In this document: one piece after another, positions 26,601 to 38,600 of the stretch | Position numbering within the stretch: position 1 is the stretch's first letter | Layout: the number at the start of each line of letters is the position of its first letter | Source: Syngnathus acus | Lineage: Eukaryota; Chordata; Actinopteri; Syngnathiformes; Syngnathidae | Assembly: GCF_901709675.1 (NCBI RefSeq) | Contig: NC_051093.1 | Location: forward strand, 4,919,053 to 4,983,052 | Direction of reading: 5' to 3' | Length of the DNA: 64,000 nucleotides | Notes under the pieces: model-generated | What the model was told of the DNA's origin: nothing | The model's input: the letters and a program-made list of their open reading frames with translations, nothing else | Databases searched by the model: none | Translations under genes and position numbers: made by a program

Positions 26601-29600
26601 ATAAGGCAGCCCAAAAGTCTCTTTTATATGTACATCTCGAATATAAACCTACAGGAGACGTGTGAATGTTGATTTAAAACGGTGTCGTCTTGGAAACATG
26701 GTAATTATATAGTTAAATCTTCCATAAGGACACCTGCTCACTGTTTTAATGGTGCGAAAAATGAAGCGCACGAAAAATATGTTCACGTTCAGACGCACAC
26801 TTGATTGACTTCCTTTCCCGTGCTTATGTGAATGTAGGCATCCATCTTGAAACATTTATAAGTCTTCACATATGGTGGTCTGATCTCAAGGCCTCATTCA
26901 TAATTCATGAGAACATGGCGGCTGCATCAAGTGTGTTTCACAAACACACACACACACATTCACAGGTTGGCGACCTCATTTTTAACCCACTTGATGTATG
27001 TGCTGCTACCTGCCCGACAACAAAGCCTATTGTATGATGATATTTGTCTTTTAAGGCTATCAAGTGATCGTCACTCACCCAGTTTAAGCAGCCAGCCTTC
27101 TCGGTCCGGGTTGAAGAAGGTGTGTGTGAGGTCGTTGCCGTCGTCCTCTGGGATTTTAAAAGGCTCATTCTTGATGCTCTCGTAGAGATTCTGCGTTGGG
27201 AGAAAAGACGCGGTTAATACGCAGCGCCTCGGAATGGGACCGAGAGCGGCCTTGAAGCCAAACTCGCCCTGAGCAGGTCTTCGGGTAGGTCTCCGCCTTC
27301 GTTGATGCCCCGGTTCATGGAGATGAAGCGCTCGACGGTGGGCTTGTCCTTCACGTTGGGGTTGTGGAGGCTAGTGTTGAGCATGATGATGGCGAAGGAC
27401 AGGATGTAGCAGGTGTCTGGAACACACGCGGCACACTCAAGACCTGATGGGCATTCCGCAGTCTGAAAGTTAGCTTAGCGCGGCCACTTTTCTATTCATG
27501 CAGCTGACAAAGCAGCACTTGATGTGTTGTGCGGCCCCACATGCATTATGCACGTCCATCTACATCCATGATAAAGCCGCTCATCTATGCGCATTATTCC
27601 CAAAAGGCGGACTAAAAGACAAGCTGGGCAGACTTTCTGTCTGCGGAAGAAAGTAAAGTAGCTCGGCACGCCATTAGGCCGTCCTCGACTGAAATATCAA
27701 GCACTCAATCATGATTATGTGGGAGCTAAATTGAAAAGGTTCTTAGCTGGCACCTGTGGATTGGAAAACGCCTGGGTTGCATTGGCAGTAGCGCTGAGCG
27801 AAGGCCTCCATCATGCGGTCGATCTTCTGGGCTTCTCCCGGTAACCGAAAGCTCCACAGGAACTGTCTGTGAGGGCAAAGGTCGGCGTTAGGGCACGGTT
27901 TTGTTTTTTGGGGTATGTAGCAATTGTGTGTCGTCTTACCGCAGGGCCTGAACCAGGTTGAGGTCTGTGAATTCATGAAGTTCAACAAAAGCGTGAAGGA
28001 CCTGGATGTTGAAATCATCTCTACGAGGCAAACAAGGAAATACGTTTGAGAAGATAATAAAAGAGGAACATCCTATTTTGAACAAAATGTCTCGGTTTGA
28101 TTGTTGAAGCCTTTAAAGTGTGACTGAAGATGTTTTGGTCGTAAAGGGATTGTGCTCCCATCGGAAGGCTCGCCCCTTTGCTAATTCGTTTAACATCTCA
28201 TCTGGATGATGACATCATCCCGTGACCCGTACGCCCTTCAGAGTAGATGATCTTCCCCCGGGAGCCTCACGCCGCATCACTCCCAGCGGACCGGCAATTG
28301 CCTTGAAGCGTGCAGAGCGCAAACAGCCGTTCCCGGACCCCGCCCTTAATACGCGACTGTCTGACCCCTAATCCTCGCATTCCGAAAACGAGCCCCGCAT
28401 CATTTTCATGTACTCGTAAAGCAACGCCGGGCTGTGGAGTCCGAGCTTTAATTTCCCTTAAATGATGTCTTGAGCGCATCACTTAAGAGTGACTAAGACA
28501 ATTGAAAGCAGATGGAGACGAGTGAGGAGCAGACGTGTTCCAAATGCGGGAACAGAAAAGTATTTTGGTGGAAAGTGAGCACGGTGGAAACTATGCACTT
28601 GCTAAGGTCCTCACCTTTCCCCGAGGTAATCCCCAATGGCAGTTTTGTTCAAACCTTCCCCCTTGCAGAGGAACTGAGCGATGTCATCGCTCGTGTTCTT
28701 CAGGAGGTCGTTCTCAATGAGGAACTGAATTCCCTGGAAGAGTGACAAAGGACATGCGGGAGGTCAAAAACAAAATCCTCTTTCACACACGTGAGGTTTC
28801 ATGCTAATCACCGGCCTACCTTTTTAGGGTCCATGTTGAATTTCTTACGGCCCATGGCCACCTGTTTGTTCCTCTGCATGATTTTCCTGGAAGGTCAGAT
28901 AAATGAGATATTTATGAAGGTAGGACTATGAAGATCGACTCAAACCCCGAACCTTGAAGCTACGGGCCAGACGTCCAAACCACAAGGCTCGCGTGCTGTC
29001 TGACCCAAGCATTTTTCCCAATTATCAGCTGTAAGACACTTCCCTGATTCATTTATCAAACAGACGAGTCATCTTAGCCAACGTGACTCATAAATCGCAT
29101 TAGCAAATGATATTTCCCGCCAACTATTCACGTCGACCCTGGCTGCCGTGACTAATCCTGATTGTGGGAAGAATTTCATTCTCAAGCCTGGAACTGTTCA
29201 GGGTGGAGTTCTCAAGGTACTTCTGTCGCCACGGCGACCTTCTCCCCCAACCCCTGGTGAGATTCCTTTGGCTTTTGTCTGCTGCTGAGCTCCTTTAAGT
29301 CAAACGGCAGCAGACAACAGACAAACGTGATGGTGCGGTGTCGCCGCGATGGCATCGAGGAGCCTTAATGGGTTTGGGAGGAACGCCAAAGTGCGCCATG
29401 ATTTATCTGCCGTTGATGGGATCTCTCTGACCAAAGTAGTCGACCCCGGCGCCCCCTTTCCCTCGGGACCGCGTATTGTCTGCCTCGGCCCGCTGCATTA
29501 TTCAATGAGGCCTGCCGTCATGTGGGGTGTGCGCCGGATAAAACATTTAAAATGCCTTAAAAGCACGGCCAATGTGGGAGGAGTATTCGGTGTGACGAGA

Positions 29601-32600
29601 TCACCATCGACAATCAATAATTGACGCTTTCATTTGCTAAGTAAATAGAAGGCAAACGAGTCGATTTGGGCGACAGGCGAGGTGTGTTTGCCGTCGGGGA
29701 GGGGGAGGGGGGGGGCGTGACGGGAATGTTTTTTTTCACAGGCTGTAAATGAAGGCATCTCTGGGTTCTATCTCAAAACCTGTAAAAGGTCCATCCATCT
29801 TACCTCTCCTCGGTGGAACCCAGGTTCTCAATCTCGTTGGTGACCTCTGCTATCTCATCCTTTAGCCGCTGTGGAAAACAAAACAGAGTTCACTTGTTAA
29901 TTATTTCCAATTTATGGTCAAGTCATTATATATCAGAGAATATGAATTTGGGGGCAGTCTCATTTTAAATAAAAATAAAAAGTTTGTTGGGTTCACGTCC
30001 AAGTGTAAATGTAGCCTTCAGAGACAAAACCCCATTTATGTCATGTTATTTATGCTAACAGTCCCATTAGCCTCCAGTTTTATTATGTCAATGTCCCGTA
30101 TTGAGTGATAAAGGCCGGATTCATATCCACGTCCCGTGCATAACGATTTATTCCGGGCCGCACCACAAAGGCAACATCTGTGTCGTCGAGATCTGCGCAA
30201 TCCCAACGCATTCCTCGAATGCTCGCCTCCGCAAACAATGGCCGGGCGCACACAAGAGGCCTTGACCCGCACGGCCGGCGGAGGAGGGCGTGGGAGTCAG
30301 CGAGGGGCCCGGGAGGGGGGCGCTACGACCAAATATGGAGAAGAGGGCGTGTTTTTGGGCGGCGATGCCAGTCAAGGCTCATTAAAGTGCGGGTGTCAAC
30401 CTGCGGCGTTTGTCTGCAAGGACAGTTGGAAGCCGACTCTCTCGCGGGGACATCTGGACGTCGGGCGTGACAATCTGTCACCCTTGTGTGTCAATTGTCT
30501 AATCACCCATATTTCATCTGAATGCTTCACATGATGCGTTTAAAACTACCCTTCACGTCACTCAGTAGATGGCGACCATTTGAAATGGAGATAGCCCAAA
30601 TGTTTTTCTGGGGGAAATGAGATCTGGGTAGGAAATTCCCGACATTCCACTTGGGTTAAAATGTGTGGCGGGGGAATTTGTAGACAAAGTGGTGGGAGCA
30701 CGAAGGCGTGGTGAAGGAGTTCAAGCAAATATTTTGACGTTGTTTTGCAGGTCCAAATATAAATACTCAGCCACAGAGGCAACAGTTTATGACAATTTTT
30801 GGTTTTTCTTTCAATTGAGAAGCCTGTAAAAGAAAAACTGCATTCTTGACAGTACCTGAATGTCCTCCAGCAGCTCCAGCTTGCGCCGGCGGATGTTCTC
30901 CAGCTCCTGCTGCTCCTCCGGAGTAAGATCGTCCGGCACTAGGAAAAAAGGGGGAGATTAGCACACAAGGCACCAAAAACAACATCGGGGATGACATCGA
31001 GCATTATCGCGATTGGTCGAACTTCAGACCAAATCTTCTACCACATATACCGGCCAACAACAGGCATCAATCAACTCCAGGGTTAAACTTTCCTCAACCT
31101 CATGACATCAGTGGTAGGGTTCAAAGGCTAGCGCGGTGCATGGCCCATGCTGACTTGGTGGATGGCTGTGAATAATTAGCAACATAATGCTAATGTCGAG
31201 AGAGAGAAGCGCTACACTTAACATTTAATTAGCAGGGTGCTTTAAATTCCAATATACTGTCAAAAGGTTGACTGATGATTGGCTGCCATTAACCTATAGC
31301 ATCACAAGCTAACCAGCTTTGTCATTAACTGATTCACTGCCAGTCCGGTTAAAATGAATTTTTGACGTCTATAATCGTCATTGGCAGCGAATTAATTGAT
31401 GTTGAGTATTTGCGGAAAAAAACGCTCTCAACAAGGTCCAGAACGGACCAGGACAAAAAGAGGCCTCATCCGGGTTGCTAGCAAGCGCCTGTCATTTCCA
31501 AGAACATAAGCAGCACCACAGGCAGGAAACCATCCACTCAAATTAAATGCCGAGAGCTACTTGTTTCCCTTCTAGTCTAAGAGTCACTACTTGGCTGTTA
31601 GTCAGCCAACGTCTGGCATGGCCCGACCCGATGAAAAGAAGCAGTCATCGGAAAGGAAGAAAAACGAGAAAGGGCGTAAGCGAGAAGGGCAAGTGGGGAA
31701 GGTGGGGAACTAATGCATAAGAGTCGACCTTTACATAAGCTCTCTTGATCTTGGTTTCTGCGAGTCTGCGTAGACACTATCACAAAACCAGAATTGGACT
31801 GAACCAACCCCAGGACTGTCAAGTCTGAACACACCCTTGAAAAACCTGGATTGACCTGAAGCACTTTTTTATGTCCTCCCACCGCAACATGACTAACGTT
31901 TCTATTTCAAGCAACAGAATCCATCTCATCCGAAGACACGCTTCATTAGGCTTAACGAGGGAAACGGATGTTGGGCCATCCTTACGTGAAGATATCTTGC
32001 TCCTCAAGGCTCCAATCAATCAACCCCAAACCGAAACTAATAAGAGTGCTGGCACCAACTCGAAGCGGTCCATGTCATAATGCATTCGGCGCAAGTCGCA
32101 AGCACGTGGACAATCAATCACTAACCTATGGACGCCCGCAAACACCATCGTCCATTAGGCAAAAGGTGATGTAAGATTCATAAGCAGACTAAACGTCATT
32201 ACAACAAGTCCCTCTGGGATTGCTGTGAAGACCACACACGCTATTCGGACCTAAAACCAAACAACCTGGAACAAAGACCAGCGGGGGTTTCAAAAGTCAC
32301 TCAAATGGGCAGCATCCCAAATAAACTTGCTCACCATTGACCTCCTGACTCTTTATTGCCGCACACATGAGAAGAGACCACCGGTTATGAATCGTAAATC
32401 CCCAAAGCGTCCGACCTGGACTGTGGGAGGAGATGTCCTAAATAGAAGGAACGTTGTGCAGTCGTGACGGCGTGGGATAGAAACTGAGTCGGTGGAATGA
32501 TCCCAGGGTGAGTTAAAGTGGGATCAGAAGAATTCCGCAACTAGGTGCAAATGAAGGGACAGATTCTTAGTCTTGGTCTCACGAAAACATCAGAATTGAA

Positions 32601-35600
32601 TGACACGAATTAAACTTCTGCACTTTGACAGATCAATCTTAACGAGTTCACCATAACAAGACTGATTCCCAAACCGCCGACCACTCACCTGAATGACAAA
32701 AACGCCAGGCTGCCCAGTTTTTTGGGTTTCTTATCTAGTCCAAGACTTCCCAGAGGACACTGGATTTGTTTTAAAAAAAAATTATCATTTGCTCAGTTCC
32801 CTTCGAGCAAGGCGTCCATCCTCATGAGGCAAAAATAGATGCTACGCAGTGTTTTCCAGCTGCACGGCGGAGTGAGCAGCTCCCTGCCGGCTTCCAGCTC
32901 GAGACACGTGGGAAGAAGCCTCCCTCCTCCCCCGTCTCCATCCCATTTCTCTATTTTGCCTTTGCAAGCTTTAAATGTGGAGGCTCCACCCTGTGGCCAT
33001 TCCTTACTCTGCCTCCTCCTCCTCCTCTCATAAAAAAACAATATAGGGAGGACAGACGAGGCGAAAACAAACAAGGCAAGACACATCGCAGATGTTCTTT
33101 ACTTGATATCATTTGAAGAGCCGCAAGCAGCAATACTTACGTCATATTTTTCGACATTTTGGGTTAACTGCCAGGCCAGAATAGAACTGATCTATTGCGC
33201 CATACAGGCGCCGGGGAATTATGCTACGCTAACAAAACACAAAAAGACTATTTGTGAGTATGAAGTTATCTGCGGAGAAGCCAGGAGCTCCAACACAAGC
33301 AGACATGAGTCAGCCCGTCACGGCGGGACACTCTCACTCCTGACGAGTCATACCGATTAACGCCTGGCTCACTCGACAATGCGCATCTATGCTTAGGACA
33401 ATCATTACTCGACACGGGATAGAGTGCTAGCTTAGTGACACATACCGGGACCTTAAGTAAGATGATGGAGTGTTGCGTTATGTGTGTTCATGACATGTGC
33501 TTGCGACCTCATGTCTGCAAAAAATGTTGGTTCAACTAGCACAACGAGGCCGCTGTGAAGGAATGTCGAAGGGAATGTACAGCGAGGCGCCCCAGCTTCA
33601 GAATCAAAACAAACGGAGAAAACACAAACATCCCACGGCTGCACTCGAATCATCACACGCGCGTAATCCATCGTGGTGGACGCTAAAAAGACGTTGCTTT
33701 CTCTTAATCATTTCGTTGTTTGCACAGGCTGGTGCGGACACCCCTGGAAGCGGAAGTGCCGTTTGGACCCGCACAATGCGAGCCTTTGTGCTCCGGCGGC
33801 CACTAGCCTCGATTCTTATCGTGGACGACCAATTATCAACATCCTCTCGGAAAGGGCAACACATCCAGAAAAGCCCGTGTGAATATTTCTAGTGCGACGG
33901 TGGGAAGTAACAAAATACAAATACATCTGTTAGGCATTGGTATTTCAATACAAATTGAAACTTTTATTTTTTTTTAAATACAGGAGTTGAATCGGTACTT
34001 ATGTGTACTTTTACCAAAGTACTGTGTATGTGTACTGTTGTGAAAGTACATTCTTGGGGGGTTTTCTGCTTTAAAAATCACGTTCGCGAGTTTGTAGCAA
34101 AGACAGAAAGTTGCCACTTCCCGTGTGGCGTAGTTTCAAATGCCGGAGCTTCCTGTTTGTTGGTTCTCACACACACACACAAGTGGAACACGCCTGTCCT
34201 TTGGGAAGGCTTTCTTTTCTCTCTCTTGGGTGTTTGCTTTCTGTATTTACATACAACAAACAAAGCACGTCATATTTATAGTTTCACTTCTTTGTGTGAT
34301 ACCCGCAAGGTGTACCTGCAGACCAGAGCCGCCATTTTGCGGTGAGGACAACGCAGCTGCAAGGCATGTTAGTACCTGCTGCACACGTGCCTCAAAAAAT
34401 TAAAGTGGCTGAGACTTCTCAACGTTAACTTAATTCACATTTCTAACCCTGGAACATATTATTTCTATTTCGGGGATAGAAACTGTCTGAAACTGCAAAA
34501 CCTTGGGGATTCCCATTTTGTAATGATTTGGCATTCTTCCCCGCACAAATGGTTGTAGTTTAGTAACACAAGACCAATGTAAAAACACAATTTTCTGACT
34601 GCACTTTAGTTAAAAGTGCTGAGTTGAGTGGAAAAAGGGCGTGCACCAACGCAAAAACATGAGAAAATAAAACAAGATCGTGGCGAGACGTAAAGATTGT
34701 GGCGCGGGTAAATCAAACCACCGGCGACTTGCGGTGCAGCCGTTCATCACGACTACTTTTAACTCGACGGGCCCACCCGCCAACATGCGGCACAGACACA
34801 TGGACAACAAAGCAGCTGTGTGGCCGTCTCATTGCGGCAGCACATAACAGGATCAGTCTGCGAGACCGAGGCTAATACGATTAGCGTTCGCGCAGTTGGC
34901 GTGGGCTAATTAACGCCGCCTGCAACTGAAGCGCATTGTTGGGCTTGTTGCTAGCACACTTTGTTGGGATTATAAAACATTCAAGAGGGGTAACGTGAGA
35001 ACATGTAAGGGTGTGTGTGTGGTCGTGCTTCACACCTGTTGCTGCAAAGTGTGCGCTAAATATGACATTTAACCCACACCACCAATTGTCATTCCAATTG
35101 AAATTATTATGATTCAACATCTTTGGTCAACTGTGTTCATGCGATGTGATCTATTTCGATGACACGCGTCACTTTAACAGCTATTTTATGACGATGTTGG
35201 ATCGACGTAGGCCTACAGAGTTCATGGTGACGCTAGAGAAAGTAGCTTGAGAGCACAAATTAAAAAAAATAATAAAGTTATTGATTATTCACTTTATTCT
35301 ATGTACAGCAATTGTATTTGTGTTCTTTGAATGTTAGCTACAGGAATAGAAAGCGATCATGAATCTTTGATTAGTTCCCTTGGCAAACAGAACAAGGTAC
35401 TTTTCTCTGTGTTTCTAAAAAAATACTTCAACTGAAACATATTTTGAGTTCATTATAACTTCATTTTCAGTTTGATGACTGAAAGCGGTGTCAGATGTCA
35501 AATGTCAAATCACCCGTCTAAAAACTCCCCCATTTATTGACATAAACAAACCCTCCAGGGGCCATTTCAGGGCTTATGAGGGCCGTACAACAGTTGTGAA

Positions 35601-38600
35601 AACAGTGAACATCCATCCATTTTGTAGTCCAGACATCTTCCTGATTAGGTTGATCTGGAACCTGTCCCAGCCCAGGGACACCCTGGACTGGTCGCAAGCC
35701 AATCACAGCATTTATATAACATCCACTCACACTCACACGGACAATAAAAAATACTTGATGAACTTGATATGAATGGTTTTGGAATGTGGGAGGATGCTGG
35801 AGTAACCAAAGAACACACACAAAGCAGGAGGAGAACAATACAAACACCTCACGGGTTCCAGATTCGAACCCAGAATCTTGGAATGTGAAGCATAAGTGCA
35901 TTATAGTCCCCTGAGTATTTTCAAATTCCACAAAAAGTACACAGAACCGCAATATAAGACTACGTAGTGATGAAAATAAACATCCTATATACCTGTAGAA
36001 GAAAATACAACTTTTAAAAGCCGGAAATAAATGCTAATAACGACTTCCGGAGCTGACTCTTGAGTTAATATGGTATTACGTGAATATTACTTCCATTATA
36101 TTTATATAAATATGACAAGTCAAAAGAGTTTGACTCACCTACGCCGTCTTCGGACTTTAACACCATGTTCTCTGTCTGTCTTCTTGTCTGCGTGCTGCTT
36201 TCGAGTCCGACACGAAAGTTCGACGAGCCTTTCCAAGCGTCCAAAGTTAATTTATTCGGCTTATTACTCTGTGTTTTCAACTAACAACTTTAAATATTAT
36301 CTCGGGAGAGTTAGGCAGTAGACAGTTAAAGGGAGCAGTTAAATCTACTGGAAGTTTCAGTCAAAAGTCCACCCTTGTCCTGTCTACTGTGTGTGCGTGT
36401 GTGGAGGGAGGGGGTGCGTCAGTCTAACAAAACAGCCAAAACTACAAGCCAGTTCCGCTCCATATTTCCAAAATAAATCACCAAGTCGTTTTGGTCAAGT
36501 GTGTACAAAGGGAATAAACATGAAATACAAATTGGGGTTTGTACAACGCTAGTAGAAGTTACATAGAGTGCAATACGTCTAGTTAAAAACACAGTCACGT
36601 GTTTTTGTGACAGTATACAGTCTTATTTTGAAGAAAAATATGACAATGCGGGTGTCATTGTGTTGGGCGAAAGGGGCAGGAAAAGGGCCTGATGACGCGT
36701 TCAGGGGCCCACCTCTCCACCCTGTTTTGTGCACTGGCCCAGGCACGCACACAGCTCAGGGGGTGGGGAGAGGCGGGACAGCTGGACCGTGTGGGGGCGG
36801 GTAGCTTGATTGACACATTCAGCAGTTTTCACCACTTTATCTGCCACTTTTTTTTTTTTTTAAGCTTTAAGTTTATTCCGAGAAAACCCACATAGTGACC
36901 AAGCCCTGCCACGAATTACAAAAATCAGCATAATAATTTCAAAGAACTTGTAACTGAAAGTATATGCCACAAAATGTAGAACGGCACTAGGTGCGTTTAA
37001 AGACCTCCAACAAAACAAAGCATCTCTAACGCATACCAAAAACATTTTTTAAACCTAACAAGAAGACCGTGATTCTACTAGATGGCGCCAAAGTAATACT
37101 TTCAGTATTCGAGCATAAATACCGTGAAGACCCGCGATTTTCAGTGAATATGTTACCCCCAAAAGTTAGTTTCCCCCTAATATATGCATAATTAATTTTT
37201 TATTTTTTTTTTGTACTTCCAGTGAAAAGGACGGAGCCTGTTGCTGCTTGCTCACGAAGGCAGAAGACAGTTGGAGGTGCAGGAATGCTGCCCTGTGACA
37301 GCCTGTGAAAACAACCCCCGGCTCTCACGCGCTCCATGTGCGGATTCCGCGCAGCGGTGTCAGGTAATAGCCACTCATCAAAAAACACATTGTTCCTCTC
37401 AAAGATCAAGACCACAGTTCGTTTTGCATGACTTTGCGTTATGTGTGAATGCCTCACTTGTGATTAAGCGTCGCGCAACAATGCAGCTACTGTTGAGGTG
37501 AAAACTTTACAATGTTACAACTGTTGCAAAAAATGGGACAAGTCACAGAGGCTTCTCATGTTGACTTCACTCATGTAAAGAAATGTGATCAATGCACAGA
37601 AAATGTGCAAACAGTGACCCCTGTTGGTCATTCCTGTGAACTACAGGCGCCTTTTCACCCAAGTCCTGACCAGTTGGTGAGCCTGGTGTCAGTTACAGTT
37701 GTTATATTACAAGCACACAACTTGGGGTTAGCTTAATGCTAACACACAATGCAAAATGCCATAGAGGAGCTGAAGAATTGTCGTCCAACCGTAACGGATC
37801 ATTATTAGATGGCAACACAAGTCGGTCAAAATTAAACATGAGTGAGGCCTTCAGAGGTTACTTGAGGTTGCGTGACAATGGCTAGCGAGATTGTGCTGTA
37901 CCCGCATTACCACACCACAAGAAACAACTTCCCCATTGAGCATCCACGTCATCTCTTTACACACACACGATATACATTCACACATTCGCACAAGCGCGGT
38001 GCTGATTCAGACGTTTGGAAATCAGCGACACTTCCGTTTGTGTCGCACTCCGTCAGCAGCTGATTCGCCGCAACCCGTCGAGTCATGCCAACAACACTGA
38101 CTTGCCTTCCAAAAATGCTGCTGGGCACCCAAAAATATAAATCTATTTTTTAAATATGTGAATGAAGAGAGAGTCAAGCTTGTACAGTAATTCTAATTTG
38201 GGTCAAAATATTGTTTACTCAGTCCAACCACTTTTTGTTACCAAATACCAGACCTTTTCCGCAATAATGTTGCAATGTGTCTCAGTGATGTCACAAATTT
38301 GCGAAGATTTTCCAATCATACATTTTTGTATTCCACTACACTGCTCACAGCCACTAAACGGCCGCAGCGGGAATAAATTCAAACAATTACATGTAACAAA
38401 TATTAGAACTTAGCCCAAGCTTGGCAACAAAAAAAACATTTCATTTAAAAGGTTACCTGCAACTTGCTGGACCACATCCACGGTTGGACACAAGAATAAA
38501 TGAAGGCTGGATCCACAAAGTTTGTTTACTGTCCCCATGTCTAATAATATTAATAACAGTCAAAAATCAAATTGATAGAACACTTTTAGCAAGACTCAAA

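Noticed and set aside
32793-33086. Third alternative first exon of cyth1 in the GC-rich block
   Set aside because: Its ATG codons are followed by a stop or lack a GT donor in phase 1, so it cannot join to the shared exon at 30938.
35860-35900. tRNA gene suggested by GGGTTCGAATC on the minus strand
   Set aside because: The B box is part of a diverged SINE; no complete cloverleaf or acceptor stem is present.
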